Part shown: piece after piece, positions 25,833 to 34,035 of the stretch | Position numbering within the stretch: the stretch's first letter is position 1 | Layout of the letters: every line of letters starts with the position of its first letter | Assembly: GCA_025352565.1 (NCBI GenBank) | Contig: JANXTF010000006.1 | Location: 1 to 36,212 of the forward strand | Direction: 5' to 3' | Source: Rhodospirillales bacterium | GTDB taxonomy: Bacteria; Pseudomonadota; Alphaproteobacteria; Acetobacterales; Acetobacteraceae | DNA length: 36,212 nucleotides | Translations under genes and position numbers: made by a program | The notes under the pieces: model-generated | Database searches by the model: none | What the model was told of the DNA's origin: nothing | Seen by the model: the letters and a program-made list of their open reading frames with translations, nothing else

Positions 25833-26549
25833 ATGACGGGCGCCCTGATCCTGGTGGTGGACGACGAGCCGCAGATCCACCGCTTTCTACGCCCGGCGCT
25901 GGAGGCCGCGGGCTACGCCGTCGCGCGCGCCGACACTGCGGCCGAGGGGCTGCGCCTGGCCGCGTCCCGCGCGCCCGACGCCGTGCTGCTGGACCTTGGC
26001 CTGCCCGACATGGACGGGCACGAGGCGCTGGCCCGGCTGCGCGCCTTCAGCCGGGTACCCGTCGTGGTGGTGTCCGCCCGGGACCGGGATGTGGAGAAGA
26101 TCACCGCGCTCGACGCCGGCGCCGACGACTACGTGGAGAAGCCGTTCAGCGTCGGCGAGCTGCTGGCCCGCATCCGCGCGGCCCTCCGCCACGGACGACA
26201 GCAAGAGGGCGCGGCGGAGGTGTTTCGGGCGGACGGGGTCGAGGTTGACCTGGCCCGGCGGCTTGTGTCCGTGGGTGGCACGACCGTCGCCTTCAGCCCG
26301 CGCGAGTATCAGCTGATTGCGCTCATGGCCCGCAACGCGGGCCGGGTGCTGACGCATCGGCACCTGCTGACGGCCGTATGGGGCGCGGCTCACGGGGGCG
26401 ACGTGCAGTACCTGCGCGTTTACGTCGGCCACCTGCGTCAGAAGCTCGGGCCGGCAGGCGCGCGGCTGATCAGGACCGAGCCGGGCGTGGGCTACCGACT
26501 GCTGGACAGCCAGCCGCCCGCCAGCCTGGGCGCTCCCGCGCCTTCCTGA
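25833..26549 (+). CDS. kdpE: Response regulator KdpE
   Basis: This 238-residue OmpR-type regulator has a receiver domain with ILVVDDEPQIHRFLRPALEA, phospho-acceptor Asp54 in LLDLGLPDMDG, and the conserved Lys in ADDYVEKPFSVGELLARI. The C-terminal winged helix carries VAFSPREYQLIALMARNAGR and YLRVYVGHLRQKL, ending IRTEPGVGYRLL. It activates kdp transcription. The gene lies 18 bp after kdpD. The likely binding site is the phased repeat upstream of kdpF. Confidence 0.96.
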   Translation: MTGALILVVDDEPQIHRFLRPALEAAGYAVARADTAAEGLRLAASRAPDAVLLDLGLPDMDGHEALARLRAFSRVPVVVVSARDRDVEKITALDAGADDYVEKPFSVGELLARIRAALRHGRQQEGAAEVFRADGVEVDLARRLVSVGGTTVAFSPREYQLIALMARNAGRVLTHRHLLTAVWGAAHGGDVQYLRVYVGHLRQKLGPAGARLIRTEPGVGYRLLDSQPPASLGAPAPS

Positions 26550-26665
26550 CCAGATATAGCGGGCCTGTCGCGCAACTTGGGGGCACCTCGAACAATCGTG
26601 ACGTCCGTGTCCCCAGGGCTGTTCAACGCTAATCAGATCGCCTTGTAACACCGGTGGGGAGCCCA

Positions 26666-28182
26666 TCACGTGAGGCAACGGGTCATCTGACGGGAGCAGT
26701 TCAGGCGAGGCAATGCGCCGCTCGTCGTAATTCTCGCCGGGCACGGCGTCCCGAACGGGCGGCGCCGGGTCGGGATCAGCGCCGGGTTTCGGCCGATTCG
26801 AAGGTCGGGACACCAGCCACCCATATCGCGTCTGCCCCTACTCCGTCGCGGGCAGCACACACTTCCTCGTGGTCCCCGCGACAGCAAGTCCTCGACCAAG
26901 TCCTGCTCCGCGCCCAGGATTTTGGCGACTGCCCAGGCGCAGAAGCGGGGGCCGGCGATGCTTCCAGCCTCCAAAACCTGTTGCATGGCCGGAGGAATGT
27001 CGTCCACCTGCGACATCAGCTTCGTGGTATTCGCCGGTCGAGCGACGTCACCCCCGGCGTCGTTGGCAAACGCCGCAAGTGTTTGCAGCAGCCGTGGGTT
27101 GCCGCCGCTTTCCATTGCCAGTTCACGGCACTTCGCCGCCTCATCGACGCTCTGCTGCAGCACGGCGATACGCTCGCTGTAATCGAGTGGTGGCAAGGCC
27201 AGTTCCTGCGCCCTTCCTTGCCGGATCAGGCCATGCACGGCCGCGCGGATTGGGCAGGGCGCAGTGAATTGAATCTGCCGGAACGTTGTGACAACCAGGA
27301 GATGCGCCGGGTAACGTCTCGAGGCGAGGCTGACGAGCAGGTCCGACGTATCGGGGTCAGCCCACTGAAGGTCGTCCACCGCGAGCAGAATCGTCGAATG
27401 GGTGGCCAAACACTCGACCAGGGCGCAGGCTTCCCGGGCCATCTGCTGAAGCCACCAACCTCGCTGGGGCTCATCCAAGGACGCTTCGGGACCCGGGGCA
27501 AGATAACGTGCCCAATGCGGGGCATGAGCCGCCAGGGCGGCGGTCAGAACGGATGGGTCGAATTGCCGGGCGAGGTCCTGCAACAAGGCGATGGAAAGGC
27601 CGGGCGGCTCCCGAAATCCGCGAGTCGTCACGCCGTAGGAAGTTGCCACCACGACGTCTGGTTCAAGCCTTACCCCGGATGCTGCGGCGTCCAACAACGC
27701 GCTCTTTCCAAGCCCGGCTTCCCCAGTCACGACGACGTACTCACGTTTCCCGGTCCGGGCCTTGTCCAGAGCCCTCTTGATCGCGGCACGCTCATTGCTC
27801 CGTCCCAAGAGCAGGCAGGGAGTGGACGGGGGCTGCGCTTCTTGCCGGTCAGGCAGTTCGCCCACAAAGCGGTAGCCGCTGCGGGGCCGCGTCTCGATGA
27901 AGCGCGGGCGCCGCACGTCATCTTCCCGCAAACGGCGCAGCGTGCGGATATGGGTCTTGACGATCTCCGGCTGCACGAAGCGATCCGGCCAAACCTCATC
28001 CAGTATTTCGTCCAGGCTCACGAGACGACCGGGGTTGCGGCGAGGTAATCCAACACCGCGAAAGCCTTCGGCGGTAACTCCAGCCGCTTCCGGTCTCGCC
28101 ATAGGCAGAGGTTGCCCCGATCGACCGCGTAATGGGGGAGAGGGCGGACAATTCGCGCAGCAACACCGGACAATTGGCTCAT
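26666..28182 (-). pseudogene. Winged-helix/AAA ATPase transcriptional regulator, frameshifted and truncated
   Basis: The original start is the ATG at 28182 (MSQLSGVAARIV). It begins an OmpR-type winged helix (LWRDRKRLELPPKAFAVLDY) that stops early because a base is missing near 28035 (GCCGCAACC where GCCGCNAACC would keep the frame). The rest, in the next frame, runs LVSLDEILDEVWPDRFVQPE and RPRFIETRPRSGYRFVGELP. An ATPase domain follows with Walker A VVTGEAGLGKS and Walker B ILLAVDDLQWADPDTSDLL. After DLVEDLLSRG near 26880 the family pattern is lost and the usual C-terminal TPR half is absent. Intact relatives are about 900-1000 residues. Although long frames remain open, no full product can be made. 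Confidence 0.75.
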
Positions 28183-28265
28183 TATGCTGTCCCGAGCACC
28201 GGGTTCGTTCCCGGTTAATCCCGACGATTATTCGGATATGGCCAGTCATAGCGAGATGCGGGGCA

Positions 28266-28700
28266 CTACGGCACGGGCGGCATGCTGCCGGTGTTTTTCG
28301 CTTCCGTGCCCTTTGTCGCCGCATCTGTCGTCCATGCGAGGATATTGATCGCGCTCGCCACCGTCGCTCCACTTTCGTTGGTGACAGTAACCTCCGCATG
28401 GTAGCGCCGCCGCACCGAATCGGCCTCGTTCACCCGGTAATGCACCGTCACCGTGTCGCCGATGAACACCGGTGCCGTAAAGCGGATGCGGTCATATCCC
28501 AGGCTCACCAGGATCTCGGCCCCGTCGCCGAGCCCGAAACGCCCCGCGACCATGGTGGACGCCGCGGACATCAGCCCCACCAGCAACGCGCCATGAACGA
28601 CGCGCTGGCCGAAGATGGAGCGGCGCATCCATGCGCGTTCTCCGCTGCGGTGTCGCATGATGCACGCGGGTGGCAGGTGCTGGGTGAAGATGTGCTTCAC
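28266..28700 (-). CDS. MaoC-like hot-dog dehydratase, N-terminus doubtful
   Basis: The 144-residue frame starts at GTG 28700 behind a GGAGG ribosome site. From residue about 26 it matches MaoC-type (R)-specific enoyl-CoA hydratases: RRSIFGQRVVHGALLVGLMS, LGYDRIRFTAPVFIGDTVTV and the C-terminal strand ASAINILAW. The first 25 residues (HLPPACIMRHRSGERAWM) do not look like the usual segment, which in family members holds the catalytic Asp and His (for example SGDxNPxH). A fragment resembling this (DTAAEN) can be read in another frame just upstream. I infer small indels that damaged the active-site region, so the gene may be non-functional. It is divergent from the broken nitroreductase, 55 bp away. 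Confidence 0.6.
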   Translation of the reverse strand: MKHIFTQHLPPACIMRHRSGERAWMRRSIFGQRVVHGALLVGLMSAASTMVAGRFGLGDGAEILVSLGYDRIRFTAPVFIGDTVTVHYRVNEADSVRRRYHAEVTVTNESGATVASAINILAWTTDAATKGTEAKNTGSMPPVP

Positions 28701-28755
28701 TCTGCCTCCACCGCGGGTTCACATCAAAGTGCCACGACCGGGGGATGATAGCGCA

Positions 28756-29481
28756 ATGGACCATTTTAAACAGAACGCACGGGCGTTCCTGGCGCCGGGC
28801 CCGCTCGGCCCGGCCGCGGACATCCTGCACCGCCTGTTGCAGGGGCGGTTCAGTTGCCGTGGCTTCCTGCCACAACCGGTACCGCAAGCGACGATCGAGA
28901 CGATGCTGGGCCTGGCTTAACTTGCCCCGTCCGGCTGCAACAGCCAGCCCTGGCACGCCATCGTCACCAGCGGTGCGGCCACGGAGCGGTTCCGGGAGGC
29001 GTTGGCGGCGCGGGCGGAAGTGGGCCGGGACGAACCCGACCTGGCATTCCCCGCGGAATATCACGGCGCCTACAGGCGGCGCCGACGCCAAGCCGCCTGG
29101 GCGCTTTATGAAAGCGTCGGCGTCGCCCAGGGCGACCGCGTCGCCTCGGCCCGGCAGATGCTCCGCAACTTCAGCTTCTTCGGTGCTCCGCACGTGGCCA
29201 TTCTCATAACGGACGAAGCGCTCGGTGCTTACGGGGTGGTCGACACCGGCATCTATCTCGGCATGCTGCTGCTGGCCGCCGAGAGCCTGGGCATTGCCGC
29301 CGTGCCGCAGGGCGCGATGGGCGAACACTCGGTGTTCATCCGCCGCTACTTCGACATCCCGCCGGGCCGCCAAGTGGTCTGCGGCGTGTCGTTCGGCTAC
29401 GCCGACCCGGGCCATCCCTCCAATGGCTTTCGCACCGACCGCGCCGCCTTGCCCGAAGCGGTCAGGTTCGAGACCGAGTAA
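28756..29481 (+). pseudogene. Nitroreductase-family gene with one internal stop codon
   Basis: A single frame from ATG 28756 to 29481 (241 codons) encodes a nitroreductase-family flavoprotein. It includes ILHRLLQGRFSCRGF, APSGCNSQPWHAIVTSG, FGAPHVAILITDEALGAYGV and AAESLGIAAVPQGAMGEHS. Codon 55 is TAA at 28918-28920, in the spot where LAQLAPSG-type sequences carry Gln, so one C to T change (CAA to TAA) explains it. All other family blocks remain open and well conserved. FMN-dependent enzymes of this family reduce nitro compounds or quinones with NAD(P)H. The break looks recent. A sequencing error is possible. Confidence 0.75.
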
Positions 29482-29496
29482 CCTCAGGTCGTGACG

Positions 29497-29580
29497 TCAG
29501 CCTCGGGCGCGACGCAGGGCATCGCGGCCGATGATCATCTTCATGATCTGCGCGGTGCCTCCGACGTTGGGCGTGCCAAA
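29497..29580 (-). pseudogene. C-terminal tip of an acyl-CoA dehydrogenase
   Basis: On the minus strand, VGGTAQIMKMIIGRDALRRA and a stop at 29497-29499 form the final helix typical of acyl-CoA dehydrogenases (GGTxEIMKxIIGR). Upstream sequence does not continue the family and switches to an IS-like frame. Only about 25 codons remain. With the MaoC-like gene and nitroreductase it hints at a lost fatty-acid or CoA-ester degradation locus. Confidence 0.6.
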
Positions 29581-29657
29581 ATAACGAGCACGTCCGCCTC
29601 CGCCTCGACACTCTCAATAACCAGCCCGCACGGCGCAGGTGACAGATCGTGGCCCAT
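29565..29657 (-). pseudogene. N-terminal tip of an ISL3-family transposase
   Basis: The minus-strand frame from ATG 29657 reads CGLVIESVEAEADVLVILAR, followed by PTSEAP. This resembles the first residues of ISL3 transposases (PSGLVVDSV...ILARP before the zinc-finger cysteines). It ends where the acyl-CoA dehydrogenase tip begins, and no zinc-finger cysteines follow. It probably marks an insertion or deletion junction. Confidence 0.4.
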
Positions 29658-29853
29658 GATCGACATCCCTCAACGGTATGCCGCTCGCAATCCGCCCAAA
29701 TTGCACCAACATTGAGTCAGAGCCCGGGCGGGACCCCCAGCTTCGACCGGGCCGGGGCGGCCCTGCTGCGCCTGATGCTGGCGCGCGGCGACGGCGATGG
29801 CACGCTGTGCCGCTTTTGGGGAGAATTCATCCGGCATTGACACATGCGGCGTA

Positions 29854-30360
29854 ATGGCGCGGTTTTGGCGCGATCTGACCTGGTCGGATTTCCAGCTTCT
29901 CGACCCCGAGGCCACGGTGCCGGTGCTGCCGGTGGCCGCCGTCGAGCAGCACGGGCGGCATCTGCCGGTGGGGGCGGACGCGTTCATCGCCGAGGGGGTG
30001 ATGCAGGCCGCCATGCCCCTGATGCCGGACGGCGTGCTTGTGCTGCCGACCAGCCAGATCGGCAAATCCAACGAGCATATGGCGTTTCCGGGCACGCTCA
30101 CCTTCCGCGCCGAGACGCTGATTGCGATGTGGACCGAGATCGGCGAGTGCGTGCATCGGGCCGGCGTGCGGAAATTCGTGATGGTGAAAAGCCATGGCGG
30201 CCAGCCGCGGATCATGGACATCGTGGCCCGGGATTTGCGGGTGCGGCTGGGGATGTTCGCGGCGGCGGCGGGGTTGAGCGATTGGTGGACAGACACTGAG
30301 CGCTGTCGGTTTTTTGGCTGGTTATGGTCCTGGTATCATCAAGGGATTGGTGTAGAGTGA
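29854..30360 (+). pseudogene. Creatininase-family amidohydrolase lacking its C-terminal half
   Basis: The frame from ATG 29854 begins as a typical creatininase-family metalloenzyme: WSDFQLLDPEATVPVLPVAA, VEQHGRHLPVGADAFIAEG with Glu, His and Asp metal ligands, SNEHMAFPGTLTF, and KSHGGQPRIMDIVARDLRVR. At about residue 140 (near 30273, GMFAAAA) the family sequence ends abruptly. It is replaced by an unrelated tail, GLSDWWTDTERCRFF, and so on to 30360. Intact members are about 250-270 residues and carry a second metal-binding glutamate in the missing half, so this protein should be inactive. The junction coincides with the start of the glycan-type module and a drop in GC content. Confidence 0.7.
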
Positions 30361-30394
30361 CAATCGTTCCAGGCTGTCTGGATAGAGGGTGAAT

Positions 30395-30853
30395 ATGTCA
30401 GAGCAAACTTTGGAGAGCGATAAGATCGCTCGCCTCCAATCATATGCGACGTTGATAAATCAGAAAATTTTGGTGCCGTCAAATTCGTCATCTTACTTCG
30501 CTGTCGAGAAGTATTATTTTTTCGAAATGATGATACCTTTCATTGAGAGCATTGATCTCGATGAACGGTGGTATCTTGCGACTCATCCCGACGTTCGTGA
30601 AGCCATCACGCGCGGACTTGTCGAGAGCGGGCAGCAGCACTACGTGAAACATGGCTATTACGAGCATCGTCTTCCTTACCGCGTGTTGGTCGAGGAGGAC
30701 TGGTATGTCTCCGCATATCCTGACGTTAAAGAAGCTATCGAACGTCAGGACTTTCCCTCCGCGCAGGCGCATTTCGAGATGTCGGGCTTTCGCGAGGGTC
30801 GGCTGCCGTTTCCGAATTTCGCATTGCATGCGCGCGGCGGTCGACGCAGTTGA
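30395..30853 (+). CDS. Protein with two PDV/HY-GxxEGR repeats
   Basis: The 152-residue protein starts at ATG 30395 (a GTG two codons upstream is the alternative). It contains two copies of a repeat of about 40 residues. The first includes DERWYLATHPDVREAI and QQHYVKHGYYEHRLPY. The second includes EEDWYVSAYPDVKEAI and QAHFEMSGFREGRLPF. The same motif appears a third time at the N-terminus of the next gene product. I recall the motif from glycosyltransferase-linked proteins but know no defined function. The gene is visibly richer in A and T than its neighbours. It leads a four-gene set for glycan assembly and may interact with, or once have been fused to, the GT2 protein. Confidence 0.7.
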   Translation: MSEQTLESDKIARLQSYATLINQKILVPSNSSSYFAVEKYYFFEMMIPFIESIDLDERWYLATHPDVREAITRGLVESGQQHYVKHGYYEHRLPYRVLVEEDWYVSAYPDVKEAIERQDFPSAQAHFEMSGFREGRLPFPNFALHARGGRRS

Positions 30854-30897
30854 TTGGACTCGAAAATTCACCTCACCGTCTCCGAGCGCGTTGAACC

Positions 30898-32694
30898 TTG
30901 AGCGACGAAGTTTCCCGAATCCTCAGCGAACACGCGGCGACGCGGGGTCGTAAGACCGATCTCGATCCCGGTGTGGAGGTCAGCGAGGACACGTTCGATG
31001 AGAGCGGCTACCTTCGTTTAAACCCCGATGTGGCCGAGGCCATAAAGCGCGGGCATGTTCCGTCGGGTTATCTGCATTATGTGTCGTATGGATACAGGGA
31101 AGGCCGCGCCGTCCCCGGCGGATCGCGCGAGCCGCGCAACCGGCTGATCGCTACCGCCGGGATCGGAACCGCGGCGCGGCTGGAAACCGAGATTCGGCAC
31201 TGCTGCGAGAGGATACTGCATTCGCGAGGCGGCGGGCTGATGTTGATTGGATGGATCGACGATGCGGTCGATCCAATCGATACGATCCGGCTGACTTCGC
31301 CGCAGTGGCGCGTGCTGATCGACGGCGAGCAGCTGGTGCGGGTGCGGCGGCAGGATGTGGAAGAGGCGCTCGGAAGCCACTCGGCCCATCCCTATGGTTA
31401 TTTCGGCTTCCTCTTCTTCGACAAGCCGATGAAATCCGCAGGCCCCTGCCTTGCCGAGATCCGCTTGCGCAGCGGCGCGACCGCGCTGTTCGACATCTCG
31501 CCGGGCCAACTCGACGATATCGAGATGCGCAACATCGTGTTGACCTACCTCGGCAGCGCGTCGTTCTTCGGCAACAGCCATGTCGAGGGCGTTGCCTGCC
31601 TCGATGGCGGACTTGGCGGGCAGATGGTCCGGTTCAACAAGTTCATCACCTCGCATATTCTGGCGACGCCCTATGTGGAACGGTTCGGGCGCAAGTCGCG
31701 CAAGCCGCGCGCTTCGCTGATCGTCTGCCTGTACGGGAAGGCCGAATTCCAGTTCGTGCAGAGCTGCCTGTATTCCGGGCTGCCGGGCATCGAGGACTAT
31801 GAGTTCATTTTCGTCTCGAACAGCCCGGAGCTTGCGGAGACGCTGCTGCGGGAGGCGCGGAGCGCGTCGCTGATTTATGGCATCGACCAGACGATTGTGG
31901 TGCTGCCGGGCAACGCCGGTTTTGGCGGCGCCAACAATGCCGCCGTGCGCGCCTCGCTGAGCAGCCGCGTGGTGGCGTTGAACCCCGACGTGTTTCCGCG
32001 CGACCTGGAATGGGCCCGCAAGCATACCGATCTCATCGCCAGCCATCCCGCCTCCGAGACCCGGCTGTTCGGCACGACGCTGTATTACGACGACGGATCA
32101 TTGATGCATGGGGGCATGTATTTCGACATCGACACCGGCCTGTCCATGGCCAGTGGCCACCCGAGGGTCTGCCCGATGGTCCGGGTGGAGCATTACGGCA
32201 AAGGCACGCCGAGCTGGTCCGACCAGTTCACCCGCCCGCGGCCGGTGCCGGCGGTGACCGGGGCATTCATCTCGGCGGACCGCGCCTGGTTCGAGGCGCT
32301 GGGCGGGTTCACCGAGGATTACGTGTTCGGGCATTACGAAGACGCGGATTTGTGTCTCAAGAGCATCGACAAAGGCACGCCGCCATGGGTGCATGATCTG
32401 AAGATGTGGCATTTGGAGGGGAAGGGTTCGACTCGCCTTCCGCCGCATGAGGGAGGCTCGCTGGTCAACCGATGGCTATTCTCGAAAAACTGGTCGTCGA
32501 CGATCAAAGAAAATTTGATCGGGCAGACGCCGACCCATCCGCTGTTCGCACCGCGGGTGCAGCTTTCGGCCGCACCGGCCACCGCGCAGCGGCAAACCCC
32601 GCCGTCTCCGCCGAAACCGACACCGGCGCCGACACTGACGCCGGCACCGGCCAGGCCCGCGAGCACGAAGACACGGCCGGCGCGCGCGCTCTGA
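30898..32694 (+). CDS. Family 2 glycosyltransferase with N-terminal repeat domain
   Basis: The 598-residue frame starts with TTG at 30898. An in-frame TGA lies 6 bp upstream and there is no early ATG. Residues about 36-74 (GYLRLNPDVAEAIKRG, then LHYVSYGYREGRAVPG) repeat the motif of the preceding gene. A beta-type segment follows (LMLIGWIDDAVDPIDTIRL). The GT2 domain starts near residue 270 (ASLIVCLYGKAEFQFVQSCL) with NAGFGGANNAAVRAS, VVALNPDVFPRDLEWA and the acceptor-side FGHYEDADLCLKSI. No membrane helices are seen. The last 45 residues are Pro/Ala/Thr-rich and overlap the next gene. It presumably transfers a nucleotide-activated sugar in the cytosol. The donor and acceptor are unknown. Confidence 0.82.
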   Translation: MSDEVSRILSEHAATRGRKTDLDPGVEVSEDTFDESGYLRLNPDVAEAIKRGHVPSGYLHYVSYGYREGRAVPGGSREPRNRLIATAGIGTAARLETEIRHCCERILHSRGGGLMLIGWIDDAVDPIDTIRLTSPQWRVLIDGEQLVRVRRQDVEEALGSHSAHPYGYFGFLFFDKPMKSAGPCLAEIRLRSGATALFDISPGQLDDIEMRNIVLTYLGSASFFGNSHVEGVACLDGGLGGQMVRFNKFITSHILATPYVERFGRKSRKPRASLIVCLYGKAEFQFVQSCLYSGLPGIEDYEFIFVSNSPELAETLLREARSASLIYGIDQTIVVLPGNAGFGGANNAAVRASLSSRVVALNPDVFPRDLEWARKHTDLIASHPASETRLFGTTLYYDDGSLMHGGMYFDIDTGLSMASGHPRVCPMVRVEHYGKGTPSWSDQFTRPRPVPAVTGAFISADRAWFEALGGFTEDYVFGHYEDADLCLKSIDKGTPPWVHDLKMWHLEGKGSTRLPPHEGGSLVNRWLFSKNWSSTIKENLIGQTPTHPLFAPRVQLSAAPATAQRQTPPSPPKPTPAPTLTPAPARPASTKTRPARAL

Positions 32695-33968
32695 GGGTTC
32701 TGTTGATCAGTGTGTTCCACCCGGAACTGCACCGGGGTGGGGCGCAGCAGATCACCTATGAGCTGTTCAAGGGGCTGAAGGCGCGCCCTGACATCGAGCC
32801 GTTTTTCATGGCCGGCGTGGATCCGAGCCAGCGGGCTTTCTACAAGGCGGGCGCCCGCATCACCGGCTTCGACGGGCGGGACGGCGAGTTCCTGTTCCTC
32901 ACCGAGGGCTACGATTACTGGTGGCACAAGACCTCCAGCCCGTTGCTGCTGGAGAGCTTCGCGGATTTCCTGCGGCTGATCCGGCCGGACGTGGTGCATT
33001 TCCACCATTTTCTGGTGCTCGGCCTGGACCTGCTGACGCTGACACGGCGGGTGCTGCCGGATGTGCGGATCGTGTTCACGTTCCACGAGTTCCTGTCGAT
33101 CTGCGCGGCCGATGGCCAGATGGTGCGGACCTTCGACAAGAGCCTGTGTACCCACGCCTCGCCGGTGCGGTGCCACCAGTGCTTCCCGGAACGCGGACCC
33201 GACCAGTTCTTCATGCGCGAATTATGGGTGAAGCGGCATCTTTCGGTGGTGGATGCGTTCACCGTGCCGAGCCGGTTCATGATCGATTTCTACACGCGCT
33301 GGGGCCTCCCGGCCGAGAGGATCAGCCACGTCACCAACGGGCAGCCGGACTATAGCGGCGGGGTGCATCCGGCCGAGGAACGCCAGCCGCGCAACCGCTT
33401 CGGCTTCTTCGGCCAATTGGTGGACAACAAGGGCGTGTGGGTGATTTTGCAGGCGGTGCGGCGGCTGCGGGCGGAAGGGTTCACGGATTTCACCTTCGAG
33501 ATCAACGGCGATAACCTGAAATATGCCTCGGAAGCACGGCGCACCGAGATCGAGCTGTTCATGGCGGAGGAGGAGGCGCGGCCGTTCGAGGAGCGGATCG
33601 TATTCTTCAACGGCTCCTACCACGTGGACCAGATCGGCCCGCGGATGGCGCGGGTGGATTGGTGCGTGGTGCCCTCCACCTGGTGGGAGATTTTCGGCCT
33701 GGTGATCTCGGAAGCCTGGATGTTCCGCCGCCCGGTGATCGCGTCCAACGTGGGCGGCCCGGCGGAGCGCATCCGCCACGAGGTGGATGGGCTGCTGTTC
33801 GATTTGGGCGATGCCCGATCGCTGGCAACGACGCTGCGGCGGGCAAGCGGCGAGGCGGGGCTTTGGGCGCGGCTGAGCGCCGGCATCACGCTGCCGGTGG
33901 ACCGCGATGCGATGAGCGCGCTTTATTGTGGGATTTACGCCGCTGAAGCATTGGAAATGACAGCTTGA
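32472..33968 (+). CDS. Family 4 (GT-B) glycosyltransferase
   Basis: The recognisable protein begins at LRVLLISVFHPELHRGGAQQ (about 32690) and covers both GT-B domains. They contain IRPDVVHFHHFLVLGLDLL, FTFHEFLSICAADGQMVRTF, a cysteine pair in SPVRCHQCFPERG, RFGFFGQLVDNKGVWVIL, VVPSTWWEIFGLVISEAWMF and RPVIASNVGGPAERIRHEVD. The WWEIFGLVISEA segment is the GT4 nucleotide-sugar site. The only ATG is at 32472, where the frame overlaps the GT2 gene by 223 bp and gives a low-complexity N-terminus. TTG near 32704, just after the GT2 stop, is a more natural start. Either way the two glycosyltransferases are translationally close or coupled. The substrate is unknown. Confidence 0.82.
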   Translation: MAILEKLVVDDQRKFDRADADPSAVRTAGAAFGRTGHRAAANPAVSAETDTGADTDAGTGQAREHEDTAGARALRVLLISVFHPELHRGGAQQITYELFKGLKARPDIEPFFMAGVDPSQRAFYKAGARITGFDGRDGEFLFLTEGYDYWWHKTSSPLLLESFADFLRLIRPDVVHFHHFLVLGLDLLTLTRRVLPDVRIVFTFHEFLSICAADGQMVRTFDKSLCTHASPVRCHQCFPERGPDQFFMRELWVKRHLSVVDAFTVPSRFMIDFYTRWGLPAERISHVTNGQPDYSGGVHPAEERQPRNRFGFFGQLVDNKGVWVILQAVRRLRAEGFTDFTFEINGDNLKYASEARRTEIELFMAEEEARPFEERIVFFNGSYHVDQIGPRMARVDWCVVPSTWWEIFGLVISEAWMFRRPVIASNVGGPAERIRHEVDGLLFDLGDARSLATTLRRASGEAGLWARLSAGITLPVDRDAMSALYCGIYAAEALEMTA

Positions 33969-34035
33969 GTGCATCCGGGCGGGGCGCCGGAGCGTTGGCT
34001 GACCAAGCCAGCTGGCCGGGACCGAGAACAAGACC

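Noticed and set aside
22413-25880. 1155-codon antisense frame opposite kdpC and kdpD
   Set aside because: Same cause. It has an improbable composition, and kdpD has every expected domain on the other strand.
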